A stretch of DNA of 37,889 nucleotides from an uncultured bacterium. GTDB taxonomy: Bacteria; Bacteroidota; Bacteroidia; Bacteroidales; Bacteroidaceae. The notes beneath the pieces are model-generated. The model ran no database searches, was not told the DNA's origin, and worked only from the letters and a program-made list of their open reading frames with translations. Of the stretch, positions 6,500 to 16,600 are shown piece by piece. The stretch is taken from positions 1-37,889 of the forward strand of contig CAJMNM010000033.1 of the NCBI GenBank assembly GCA_905214795.1, given 5' to 3'. Position 1 is the first letter of the stretch, and the number at the start of each line of letters is the position of its first letter. The position numbers and the translations under genes are program-made.

Positions 6500-9280
6500 A
6501 TGCACTATAAATGTATTATAACCTTGGTTGTAATGCTGGTTGTTTCACCATTTGTTAATGCGCAACATTTACAGCGTGTGCCTTTAAGTACGCAAAACTA
6601 TTTGACAACACCAACGGCAAGTTGTGTAACTATAGATGATGAAGGTTATCTTTGGATTGGAACAGCAGAGGGATTGTTTCGTAGTGATGGGTATCATGTT
6701 TATAGTTTTCGTTTGGATGAAAATCCTGATCTTTTAAAGCCCAGTAATTCAGTGACTCGTTTGGTTGATGATCATAATGGACATCTGTGGGTAGGTACTA
6801 CTCAGGGATTGTATTATGTTGATTTGAAACACGATTACCAGGTTCAACATTTTGATTCACCGTACAACTCAGGTAATGTATCTACAATAACAGTCAATGA
6901 TGACAAGACTTTATGGGTCGCTGTTGGAAATAATATCTTGCAAATCAGAAACGACGGAACTTTACTGAGACGTATTGAGTGTACCTGGCATGGTGATGGC
7001 TACAAATGGGTGTGCGATATTAAGAAAGGACATGACGGCAAAATATACGTAGCGCAATGTCATGGCGGGCTTTGTTCTGTTGATATGACTAACAATAGAT
7101 TAATTGATTTGCCATACGAAAGTACTTTTGAACCTCAGACGATGGTTCTTGATGTTAAAAGAAAGGGCATGTGGATAGGTAGCTGGGGAGGTGGCCTGTT
7201 GTGGTACAACGGCCGTCATACAGTTCCCGTATCTGTTATTTCTGCTACTGGCACAAATGAATCGGTGTCTACATATGGTAATTCTTCCATGATCATAAGT
7301 CTGCAGCTTTCATTTACAGGTGATACATTGTGGGCCACAACGATGAAAGGATTGGAAGCATATAGCATACGCGAAAAAGGTTTGTTGAGTCCGATAGATT
7401 TGTCTTCACTTGAATTACCTTCTGATAATCTTATATTAAGTCTTGTCACTATGGATAAACGTACTCATGACATATGGGTGGCAGGCTGTAATCCGACAAC
7501 TTTTGCCATACACACAAGCAGAATATTATCACATTCAGACGTGGTAAATTGTGTTACCGATGTGGATGAGGTCTGTTATTCTAATCCCTATGTTTATACC
7601 TGGCATAATCGTAAGGGATTGACTGTCTTACGGCAGCGTGACAATGTAGTCCTGACTAATCTTTATGATGGAATTCATACAGTAGATGCTTTTTTAATGA
7701 CGTCTGACAATGCTGGAGGCTGTTATTTGGGCCGTACTTCTATCAACGGAAATCATTCTGTTATCTCGCATGTCGGAGTACGCAAAGTGAATTCAAGAAA
7801 TCAACAAGTCCGGGTAGATAGTATATGCAGTATAGAAGGTAGCATTACGGCTTTGTATTATGTAGCAGCTACTCAGACGCTTTGGGTTGCTACTGATAAT
7901 GGTGTGTGGCGTATTTACGGAAAACGTCCCACGCATGCTTTTTCTACTTATGGCGTAAATTGTATAACTGTATGTAACGGGAAATTGTATTTAGGTACAG
8001 AACAAGGTCTGATGGTAGTTAATTCAGCAGGTAACAATGTGCAGATGTTATGTTCTTGTGCTATAAAAAGTCTTACTACACAATCTGATACTTGTTTATG
8101 GGCCGGAACCTCAACAGGACAAGTCTTGCGTGTTGGGAGAGATGGTGTACCACAGGAACAGAAAAAGGCTGTTATGCCAAACGGAGGAAGCATTTATCAC
8201 ATAGAGGTTGATAGTTTAGGGCATGTGTGGACTCAAAGTACGCGTTACCTTTGTGAATATGCTCCTAAAACTCAGAGACAACGTGTACTTTCAGCAAATC
8301 ATGCGATGATAGATATGACTTACATTAACGCCTTGTCTCCGATGGCCGGAGGTGTGTTGGTTGGTGGTGTCGGCGGATTCCTTAAAAAGGTGGAAAGTTC
8401 TAAGGAGCTGGAAAAGAATATTCCTTTAAGAAAATCACGCATTAAGGTAAGTCTTGTGCAGACGGATAGTCTGGTCAGACCTCTTTCTGGCAGCGATAGT
8501 CTGTTGACGATAAAAGCAGGAACATCGTCTGTTATTTTACACCTTACTACCTTGAATCACATTTCGCCACAATCTGAAACTTATGCCTATCGTCTACGGC
8601 TTGCCGGTAGTTCTGATAATGGCGTGTGGACTGTTCTTCCTTCCGGACAAAATCTTATATATCTTTCTACTCTTCCTCATGGTCGTTGGATTGTGGAAGT
8701 CAAGGTGGCAGATAAGGAACATGTTTGGAGTGCCCCTTGTGTAGTGATGGAAATAGAAAGTCTTCCGTTCTGGTGGCAGACGTGGTGGGCTAAGATGCTG
8801 GCTGTTATGATGGTTATATTGGCAACGTGGGGAGGGTTGAAACTGTGGCAACATACCAGTCATTTACGGGCGCTGTATCTTAATGCCATAGAGAAACGCT
8901 ATCGTGTATATTTGCAGAGTGTAGAGACACTTGTTGCTGATACCTCAGAAAATAATCAGGATTTTATGCAACGTGCTGTGGCGACGGTAGAACAGCATAT
9001 TGCCGACACAGACTATAATGTAGAGGCTTTAGCTTCTGATATGTGCATGAGCCGTATGACCCTCTATCGTCGTCTTCATCAACAGACCGGGAAGTCGCCC
9101 AGTGACTTTATTCGGTTTATACGGTTGAAATATGCCGCGCGGATAATTAAAGATTATCCTAATAAATCTATTGCTGATATAGCAGCCGCTACAGGTTTTT
9201 CCAGTCCTACAGTATTTCGTCGGCAATTTAAAGCAATGTTTGGTGTAACACCCAGCGAGTATCAGCGAACAAAGATGTAG
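6500..9280 (+). CDS. transmembrane beta-propeller sensor with C-terminal AraC DNA-binding domain (no kinase)
   Basis: The protein has 926 residues. A signal sequence (1-21) is followed by a periplasmic region with repeated Reg_prop blades (for example DDEGYLWIGTAEGLFRSDG, DHNGHLWVGTTQGLYYVDL, ATQTLWVATDNGVWRI). A Y_Y_Y-type sandwich domain follows (about 650-755), then one membrane helix (about 762-780). After a cytoplasmic linker of only about 55 residues comes an AraC/XylS double helix-turn-helix (about 840-924; MCMSRMTLYRRLHQQTGKSP, IADIAAATGFSSPTVFRRQF). Classical hybrid two-component systems share the propeller and AraC ends but have a histidine kinase and receiver between them; both are missing here. 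The protein probably senses a glycan breakdown product in the periplasm and binds DNA at the membrane. It sits directly upstream of two putative fucosidase genes, its likely targets. Confidence 0.88.
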   Translation: MHYKCIITLVVMLVVSPFVNAQHLQRVPLSTQNYLTTPTASCVTIDDEGYLWIGTAEGLFRSDGYHVYSFRLDENPDLLKPSNSVTRLVDDHNGHLWVGTTQGLYYVDLKHDYQVQHFDSPYNSGNVSTITVNDDKTLWVAVGNNILQIRNDGTLLRRIECTWHGDGYKWVCDIKKGHDGKIYVAQCHGGLCSVDMTNNRLIDLPYESTFEPQTMVLDVKRKGMWIGSWGGGLLWYNGRHTVPVSVISATGTNESVSTYGNSSMIISLQLSFTGDTLWATTMKGLEAYSIREKGLLSPIDLSSLELPSDNLILSLVTMDKRTHDIWVAGCNPTTFAIHTSRILSHSDVVNCVTDVDEVCYSNPYVYTWHNRKGLTVLRQRDNVVLTNLYDGIHTVDAFLMTSDNAGGCYLGRTSINGNHSVISHVGVRKVNSRNQQVRVDSICSIEGSITALYYVAATQTLWVATDNGVWRIYGKRPTHAFSTYGVNCITVCNGKLYLGTEQGLMVVNSAGNNVQMLCSCAIKSLTTQSDTCLWAGTSTGQVLRVGRDGVPQEQKKAVMPNGGSIYHIEVDSLGHVWTQSTRYLCEYAPKTQRQRVLSANHAMIDMTYINALSPMAGGVLVGGVGGFLKKVESSKELEKNIPLRKSRIKVSLVQTDSLVRPLSGSDSLLTIKAGTSSVILHLTTLNHISPQSETYAYRLRLAGSSDNGVWTVLPSGQNLIYLSTLPHGRWIVEVKVADKEHVWSAPCVVMEIESLPFWWQTWWAKMLAVMMVILATWGGLKLWQHTSHLRALYLNAIEKRYRVYLQSVETLVADTSENNQDFMQRAVATVEQHIADTDYNVEALASDMCMSRMTLYRRLHQQTGKSPSDFIRFIRLKYAARIIKDYPNKSIADIAAATGFSSPTVFRRQFKAMFGVTPSEYQRTKM

Positions 9281-9281
9281 C

Positions 9282-9318
9282 TGTTACGTACAGTATCTGT
9301 TCTTTGTTACATATTGTA
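9282..9318 (+). promoter_or_regulatory. direct-repeat operator candidate upstream of GH29 gene
   Basis: TGTTACGTACAGTA (9282-9295) and TGTTACATATTGTA (9305-9318) match at 11 of 14 positions and start 23 bp apart, about two helical turns. The pair ends 23 bases before a -7 box that lacks a -33 element, an arrangement typical of an AraC-type activator site. The regulator gene just upstream is the obvious candidate. Confidence 0.55.
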
Positions 9319-9341
9319 CCGGTGCTATTCTGATGAACCGC

Positions 9342-9349
9342 TATCTTTG
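9342..9349 (+). promoter_or_regulatory. -7 box of the GH29 promoter
   Basis: TATCTTTG fits TAnnTTTG and lies 30 bases before the chosen start at 9380. No -33 TTTG is present at the right distance, which suggests an activator-dependent promoter. Confidence 0.55.
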
Positions 9350-9379
9350 CGATGTAACAATACTATAAAGAACAGCGAT

Positions 9380-12300
9380 ATGAAAAGGAAACTTACTGCG
9401 ATTGTAGCTTCGATGCTACTTTCAACGATTACAGCTCAGACGTTACCTGACGTGGAGATGGCTGACGGCAAGTATAAACCGACCTGGGAAAGTACAGCAG
9501 AGTGGGAGTGTCCGGAGTGGTATAAAGATGCTAAGTTCGGAATCTGGGCACACTGGGGACCACAGTGTGAACCTGAATATGGAGATTGGTATGCCCGTTA
9601 TATGTATGCTCCGGGCTATGACCAATACAATTATCATTTGAGCCATTACGGAAATCCCAAGGATTTTGGATTGAAAGATCTTTGTAACGAATGGAAAGCC
9701 GAGAATTGGGATCCAGATAAGTTGGTGTCGCTATATAAAAGTGTAGGTGCAAAATATTTTTTTGCGCTTGGTAATCATCATGACAATTTCGATCTTTGGG
9801 ATTCTCCCTATCAGGAATGGAATTCTGTAAACATAGGCCCGAAACGTGATTTGTTGAAAGGGTGGAGTGATGCTTGTGAAAAGAACGGTCTTCCGTTTGG
9901 GGTATCAATGCATGCCGCACGGGCGTGGCTGTGGTTGGAACTTTCTCAGGATTTTGACGGCAATCTGACAAAGGAAGACGGAGTAGGGAAATGGTGGGAA
10001 GGTTATGATCCCCAGGAACTGTATGCGCAGCGTCACACCCCAAGTCAGAATTATAGGGATCCTAACGCGATGTTCGGATATTGGGATTGGTATCCAAATA
10101 CAGGATGGTCAGTGCCAACCGAAGCCTATAAACTGAAATTTCAGAATCGTGTGATGGAGTGTATAAATGATTATCATCCTGATATCATTTATTTTGATGA
10201 CACCGTTCTGCCCTTTTGGGGATGCGATAATCAGGTGGGGCTTAACATCTTGTCACATTACTATAATCAGCGTATAAAAGAGACGGGTAAAGATGATGTC
10301 GTGGTTACTGGTAAGATCCTGCAGGAGTATATGAAGGAATCTATGATGTGGGATGTGGAGCGCGGTATTCCTGATATACCTCAAGAAAAATATTGGCAGA
10401 CTTGTACCTGTTTGGGTGACTGGCATTATAATATCAAATATTATGATAACAATTGGTATAAATCGGCTCAGCAGGTTATTAATATGTTAGTTGATATCGT
10501 ATCTAAAAACGGTAATATGTTACTCAGTGTTCCTTTGAAGGGAGATGGTACGATTGATGATAAGGAGCAAGCCATATTGTCAGACATAAAGGCATGGATG
10601 GATGTAAACGGTCGTTCTGTGTTTGGAACACGAGTTTGGAAAAACTTCGGTGAGGGGCCGTTGGTTGATGCCTATAATCCTATGAGCGGGCCCGGATTTA
10701 ATGAAAATATCAATTATTCGGCGCGTGATGTGCGTTATGTGATAAAGTATGCTAAGACCGAGACAGAAAAGGATACGCTTTTTGCTACGATTATGCGTTG
10801 GCCTTCTCAAAGTACATTTACTTTTAAGAGTCTGGGTTATGCTTCAGAATATTATAGCGGAGAGATTGAACATATAGAGCTTTTGGGATGTAAGGAAGTG
10901 TTGACATATACAAATGGCCTGGATGGACTTACAGTGACTATGCCTGATGTTCAGGTGAACAATATTTGTCCGGTATTTGCGATTACATTTAAAGAGGGAA
11001 CCGAGCAGCCTCTTACGCTTGAACAGACTATTGGCCATTGTGAGCAGTTGGTGACTGACAAGCAAGCTCATGTGGGATGTAATACGGGACAAGTTTCCAT
11101 TTTGGCACTCAATGCTTTTGTTGCAGAAATCAAAGAGGCGAAATTGCATGTTTCCGGCGATTCGGATGAACAGGAAAAAGCCAAACAGAATTTGCTGGAA
11201 GCATGGAAGGTATTTCAGCATAAGGGGTTTATAACGCCGGATATGCCTGTTGAGGGCGGAGAAGACCGTACGCAGGAATTTTTGCACGAGTCAACGGCAT
11301 TTAGTCGTACAGAGGCATCAAAAGGAGTACGCTGGGGAACACCTCTTTATTGGACCGTAGAGAATTATTCAATCAATGATGGAACAGCTGGTATTAAGAA
11401 CGGTTTAGATAACTGGCCGGGTTTTGAGAATTTATATCTTGGTGTATGGGATGACCGTGATAAGGCTGAAGGAGATTTGCAGAATAGCCGTATTTATCAA
11501 CGGGTACATTTACCGGCCGGCCAATGGTTCTTAGGAACGGTTCTTGATACTCAAAGTGGTTTGGATGATGCCTTTTTCTTTGTGTCGGATGATTTATTCG
11601 AAACAGATGAACTGCCCGATCAGGCCATATCATACAGTTACATTAATCAAATGCCGATTGGAAGTATGACCGGACTGTCGTTTGTCTTAGATAAGGAGCA
11701 GGATGTTGTATTAGGATATCAAGCGAATCTTTCTGCAGGTGCAAATCAGCAAGAGTTTCGTGCAAAGGAAGTCAGACTTATTTATTATGGTAAAATAGAT
11801 ATTGAACCGCTCAAACAACTTATCACTACTGCTGAGACTGCATTGAAACGAGCAGAAGAAGATGAGAATATTACAAATTTTCCTACACAACAGGCTGATA
11901 GACTACAAGAGACTATTGATGCTGCAAAAGCATTGGATGATAAGGCCACAATGACTGAAATTATTCAGGTTAAAGACGTTTTAGAGGCTGTTTTTAAGGA
12001 TTTTCTTGCCGCATTGATGCAAGATGTTACTGCCGATTATATTCAGAATCCCAGTTTTGAGGCTGATGGAGGTACATCGTCTTATCAGATGCCTAAAGGG
12101 TGGAACGTAGATTGCAGTTGCAGCTGGTGGGGAGTGAATAAAAGTGGTGGCAGTGATAATCCTGAGGCTACAGACGGCGAGTATCTTTTTGGTGTATGGG
12201 ACAATTCTGCTACGGCTCGCGCAACTATTAGCCAAAAAGTTTTCTTGCCGGCAGGTTACTATCGTTTGAGTGTGGATATGCATGCAAGCAACCGTAGCGA

Positions 12301-12676
12301 TGAGGTGCGTGTAGGAGATCAACGCGTATTTGCCGGTGAGAATAAAGGACTATTTCGTGAGCAGATTATTGATGCCGGACAAAACGACGAATATCCTATG
12401 CAGACTATTTATGTTGATTTTGAACAAAAAGAGGCTGGTGAGATTAATATTGGTGTAACTACAGATAATGCTCCTGCCGAGACGTGGTTTAAGATTGATA
12501 ATTTTCGCCTGTTTCGTAGTCAGGTCTCTAATGATCCGGCAACAGCAGTCAATGTATCTCCTCAGATAGATAAACTTGGCGGAAATTACATATATACGTT
12601 AGGTGGTATACGTGTTAATCAGATGAAAAAGTCCGGAATTTATATTCTTAACCATAAGAAGATATTAAAGCATTAA
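9380..12676 (+). CDS. secreted GH29 alpha-L-fucosidase with C-terminal accessory domains
   Basis: I use the ATG at 9380, which begins a clean signal peptide (MKRKLTAIVASMLLSTITAQ); the frame extends upstream to 9314 across the probable promoter. The mature protein opens with the GH29 fold: WYKDAKFGIWAHWGPQCEPE, then FALGNHHDNFDLWDS near residue 135. HPDIIYFDDT holds the probable nucleophile Asp273. GH29 enzymes remove alpha-L-fucose by a retaining mechanism. The general acid/base is not conserved in sequence and I cannot assign it. About 600 further residues form beta-rich domains, a helical segment (about 810-880) and a carbohydrate-binding-like domain (IQNPSFEADG onward). The final GIYILNHKKILKH resembles the sorting-tail-like ends common in Bacteroidales secreted enzymes. 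The protein has 1098 residues, much longer than single-domain GH29 enzymes. Confidence 0.9.
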   Translation: MKRKLTAIVASMLLSTITAQTLPDVEMADGKYKPTWESTAEWECPEWYKDAKFGIWAHWGPQCEPEYGDWYARYMYAPGYDQYNYHLSHYGNPKDFGLKDLCNEWKAENWDPDKLVSLYKSVGAKYFFALGNHHDNFDLWDSPYQEWNSVNIGPKRDLLKGWSDACEKNGLPFGVSMHAARAWLWLELSQDFDGNLTKEDGVGKWWEGYDPQELYAQRHTPSQNYRDPNAMFGYWDWYPNTGWSVPTEAYKLKFQNRVMECINDYHPDIIYFDDTVLPFWGCDNQVGLNILSHYYNQRIKETGKDDVVVTGKILQEYMKESMMWDVERGIPDIPQEKYWQTCTCLGDWHYNIKYYDNNWYKSAQQVINMLVDIVSKNGNMLLSVPLKGDGTIDDKEQAILSDIKAWMDVNGRSVFGTRVWKNFGEGPLVDAYNPMSGPGFNENINYSARDVRYVIKYAKTETEKDTLFATIMRWPSQSTFTFKSLGYASEYYSGEIEHIELLGCKEVLTYTNGLDGLTVTMPDVQVNNICPVFAITFKEGTEQPLTLEQTIGHCEQLVTDKQAHVGCNTGQVSILALNAFVAEIKEAKLHVSGDSDEQEKAKQNLLEAWKVFQHKGFITPDMPVEGGEDRTQEFLHESTAFSRTEASKGVRWGTPLYWTVENYSINDGTAGIKNGLDNWPGFENLYLGVWDDRDKAEGDLQNSRIYQRVHLPAGQWFLGTVLDTQSGLDDAFFFVSDDLFETDELPDQAISYSYINQMPIGSMTGLSFVLDKEQDVVLGYQANLSAGANQQEFRAKEVRLIYYGKIDIEPLKQLITTAETALKRAEEDENITNFPTQQADRLQETIDAAKALDDKATMTEIIQVKDVLEAVFKDFLAALMQDVTADYIQNPSFEADGGTSSYQMPKGWNVDCSCSWWGVNKSGGSDNPEATDGEYLFGVWDNSATARATISQKVFLPAGYYRLSVDMHASNRSDEVRVGDQRVFAGENKGLFREQIIDAGQNDEYPMQTIYVDFEQKEAGEINIGVTTDNAPAETWFKIDNFRLFRSQVSNDPATAVNVSPQIDKLGGNYIYTLGGIRVNQMKKSGIYILNHKKILKH

Positions 12677-12827
12677 AGAATTTATGGTTTTCCCTTGAAA
12701 GTATTGTTTCATACCGGGCAATAGCGTATGATAATATGCTTTTGAGGGAAAACTATATGAAATTATCATAAAACGATTTGTCGTTCTGAATAGTGTTTTC
12801 CCCTGATTTTTATTTATGGTAAAAAGT

Positions 12828-13330
12828 CCTTCACCCCTTCACACTATATTATATAACGTTGTCACACAGACTGTTCCGTGTGAAGGGTAATCCTTCACAT
12901 CCTTCACGTGAGGTATGATTTTATACTTTAGACTGTTTATGTTAAAATATTGTTAAAAGGGATGTGAGTTCAATCCGGTACTATGGCAAACGGTATGAAA
13001 AATCTAAAAAAAGTGCCATTTGAAGTAAAATCTTTACAGAAACTGCAATGGATACGGTTGTGAGTTTTTCCGTAACCGTGCGGAAATATATTTTGATACG
13101 GTTATGAGGACAACCGTAACCGTGCAGGATGAACTTCGTAACAGTATCAAATCAGATTCGTAACCGTATGTAAAAAAGTTCATGACCGTGGCTGTTTTCA
13201 GAACTCAAATGTTGATAAATGTTAATTTTAAAGAAAGTGTGAAGGATTGTGTGAAGGGGTTGTGAAGCATGCCCTTCACATTTAACTCGTTTATGTATAG
13301 GGCGTTATCCTTCACGGTGAAGGGGTGAAG
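12828..13330. repeat. non-coding array of TTCAC/GTGAA and AACCGT boxes
   Basis: Twelve TTCAC/GTGAA boxes fall in two flanking clusters: five at 12830-12907 and seven at 13239-13329. Chance would give about one. The outer ends form a perfect 14-bp inverted pair (CTTCACCCCTTCAC at 12829-12842, its complement at 13317-13330). Inside is a 44-bp-period repeat: GATACGGTTRTGAG at 13051 and 13095, and CCGTAACCGTGC at 13070 and 13114. Further CGTAACMGTAT-like boxes follow at about 13137 and 13159. The layout suggests a MITE-like element, a protein-binding array or a structured RNA. Confidence 0.75.
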
Positions 13331-13398
13331 CATGAAATGGAAAAAATACTTTTTAGGGTAATTTGCTGGGAAAATGATTAGTTTATAAAATAAAGATG

Positions 13399-13434
13399 TC
13401 GATATAGTACTATTTTTTATCGATATTGTTCTAT
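13399..13434 (+). promoter_or_regulatory. 21-bp-spaced direct repeat, operator candidate of GH141-like gene
   Basis: TCGATATAGTACTAT (13399-13413) and TCGATATTGTTCTAT (13420-13434) match at 13 of 15 positions and start exactly 21 bp apart, two helical turns. This is classic AraC-type spacing, about 165 bases upstream of the gene at 13602. The sequence differs from the repeat before the GH29 gene, so a common regulator is not proven. Confidence 0.55.
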
Positions 13435-13601
13435 AAATATATAGGGAGATATTAATATATTTGTCTTAATTTTAGTTTAAACTTGAGATAAATGGTTTGA
13501 ATAATAAATAAAATGAATCAGACCTATATTAATTATTCATATTTATAGGTAGTAGATAACATAATTTGCAATAACTCCTAGATTAACCTAAAAAAATAAT
13601 T

Positions 13602-16600
13602 ATGATTAAATTTCAAACTAAAACAATTGCAGGGATGTCGGTATTACTCATATCGGCACTTTCTATGGCCAATGTCACTATAGAAGGTCTTTATGGTGAG
13701 ACGCCGTGTTTTACACCTACTTATACGGAGAAAGAGAATCTTGTTCCTCATCCAGAATGTGATGACCTTAATGGATTTGGCGGTTGGGGAACTAAAAGCA
13801 TTAATACTGATTCTAGATATGTGTACTGCGGAGATAAAAGTATTGCTGTAGCTTCACCATGGGGAGGTACGCTTGAACTTAATAATCTGAAGGGAAATAC
13901 GGTGTATAGGTTTCTTGCGCGTGTATATGCTCCCCAAGGACTAAGTGCTATGATTAGTGCATATAATCATTCTTATGGTGACGGGGATATTGATTTGTGG
14001 ACATCAGAAAGGACTGACGAGTGGGAAACTGTTGATATTACTTTTAAGACAGCTAATACGAATTCTACAGGTCTTTATTTCGTAGGAGCAACAGGCAGTG
14101 GTAATGTTTATATTGACAACTATGAGGCCTATATCGTAGAAGAGCCGGTTATTCGTGTTCAATGCATAGATGAAAAAGGAGGCTTATTAAAAGAAGACCG
14201 GATTATAACCGGAGAATGGGGACTTGATCCGTCTAAATATTTAAGAATTGGTGATGAGTATATAGCAGAAGATGACAAACAGGTCATTGTTAAGGATGGC
14301 ATTAAATATCATTACGATGACACCTCTAATTCAGACCGTATTATTATTGAAGAGGGGGAGAATGTTTTAAAAATGCGCTTTACACAAATTACAGGACAAA
14401 GTGACAATGCAAACTTAATGTCTATCACTGTTCCCGATGGTCAGATGGAACCGGATTTTTCTTCTGATGTAACAGAGTATAGTGTGTTGTTGCCCGGAAA
14501 TACCTCTGTTCAGCCGATATGCGAGAAACAGGAAGCAGAACAGAAAATTGCAGGAGACGAACTTGTTGATCTGACATCCGGTATGGGACGTTCAGAGATT
14601 GTAGTTACTGCAGAAAATGGTACTTCTACTAAAACCTATATCATCAATTATAGAGTTATACCGACTGATGGATCCTTCACACAGACTTATACTGACAGAG
14701 AGAATCTTATTAAAGATCCTTATTGTGAGGACTTAAGTAGTTTTGGCGGTTGGGGAACCAAAACGGTCAACACTGACTTGAAGTACATACATAATGGAAA
14801 AACAAGTATTGCTGTGGGATCGCCGTTTAAGGGTACGTTGGAAATACAAAGTCTTCAACCGAATACGACCTATAGATTTATTGCTCAGGTTTATGCAACG
14901 AAAGATGTAACGGCTCAATTCGGTTGGTTTAATCATGGATTAGGAAACGGAGATATTAACTTTAATATAAATACGGAATATGAAACGTGGCAGAAGGCTG
15001 ACTTCACGTTGAAGACCTCAGATGCAGGAGGTAATGTGTATTTTACAGGTAATTATGGAGAAGGATTGGCTTATATTGATAACTATGAATTGTATATAGT
15101 AAAGGAACCCTCTTTGAAAATACATTTTGTAGACAGTAATGGTGATAAAATTAAGAAAGATACTATTATTACAGGTGACTGGACCTCAACGGAGCCTTCA
15201 AAATATCTGATGATTGGACATGAATTCATAGCACAAGGAAAAGAATATGAGTATTTTATATTAAATGGAGTCTATTATGAATTGGATATCCAGAATGGTA
15301 ATAACAAGATAATATTGGAAGAAGGGGAGAATGAACTGACTTTACAGTATAAATCTATAGTAATTCCTTCTTCTACCTATATTTGGGTGGCTCCAGATGG
15401 TGACGATACCGCTCAAGGAACAGAGCAGGCTCCTTTTGCTACATTGCAACATGCACTTACGCATGCAAGAGATTTAAGACAACAAGATACACCTATGGGC
15501 GAAATACATATTGTACTGAAAGGTGGTACATATCGTTTGGATAAAACTGTAAATTTGACTTATGAAGATTCCGGAAAACCATATTCACCCACTATTATAG
15601 AAGCAGCAGAGGGTGAGACACCTGTTATAAGCGGGGGAATAGAAATAGAAGGATGGAGTAATGCAGGTACAGTAAGTGGTCTTCCTGAAGTGGCTCAACA
15701 GAATGTTTGGATGGCCTCTACTCCTCAGATAGACGGTAGCTTTTTGAATTTCCGTCAGTTGTACGTAAACGGAGTCAAAATGAAAAGAGCAAGTACATTT
15801 GATGACCTTTCAATGGCTCGTCTTATCTCGGTAGACAAGAATGCAGGCGAACTGGTTATTCCCCGACCAACGGAATTTAATGATGTACCTGAGAATTTGG
15901 AAATGACCATTGTGCAGGATTGGGTTGTAAATCATATGAGAGTGGAAAATGCCGAACATAATGACTATCAAAGTACGTTGACATTTAAACAACCTGAAAG
16001 TGAAATAGAGTTTAAGCGTCCCTGGCCGATTCTTAGAGCTGAAGAAAACAGTTTCTCTAATCACTGTTACTATTTTTCTAATGCTTTGGAATTGCTTAAC
16101 CGTCCGCAAGAATGGTTTAATGATCATACAGGAGGTAAGGTTTATTACTGGCCCCGTTATGGCGAGACTACAGAGACAATAGAAGCTATTGCACCAGTTC
16201 ATGAGACTTTGGTGGATATTGAAGGTACGTTGGACCGTTTGGTAAGTCATATCACTTTTAAAGGTATTACATTTGAACATACGACTTGGATGCGTCCTTC
16301 AGAATCCGGACAGGTGTCATTGCAGGCCGGACAGTACTTGCTTGACGCTTATTCAGACCCGAATACTCCGGCCGGTAATGTGGCATATGTTGGACGTCCT
16401 TCGGCTGGTATTAGTGTAAAGAATGCACGTAATATTAATTTTGAGGACTGTCTGTTCCAGCACATGGCTTCTACGGCTGTAGATTTTGTAAGCGGAACCA
16501 AACAGGTAAAGGTAGAAGGTTGTGCTTTTAATGATATAGGAGGAACGGCAGTGCAAGCTGGATTCTTCGGTGATGAAACATTTGAAGCACATCAGCCTTA

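Larger units (their letters stand above)
12677..13601. other. 925-bp intergenic region between the two glycosidase genes
   Basis: No gene is supported. It contains a dense block of short inverted and direct repeats (12828-13330) and a 21-bp-spaced direct repeat (13399-13434), each listed separately. The last 165 bases are very AT-rich and should hold the promoter of the following gene. I see only an imperfect -7 box around 13559. Confidence 0.7.

Noticed and set aside
9531..10043. 170-codon minus-strand frame
   Set aside because: It is antisense to the catalytic domain of the GH29 enzyme and has no recognisable protein features.
13021..13180. CRISPR-like array
   Set aside because: The 44-bp period covers only two clear units, with short boxes in both orientations and no constant long repeat or cas genes.
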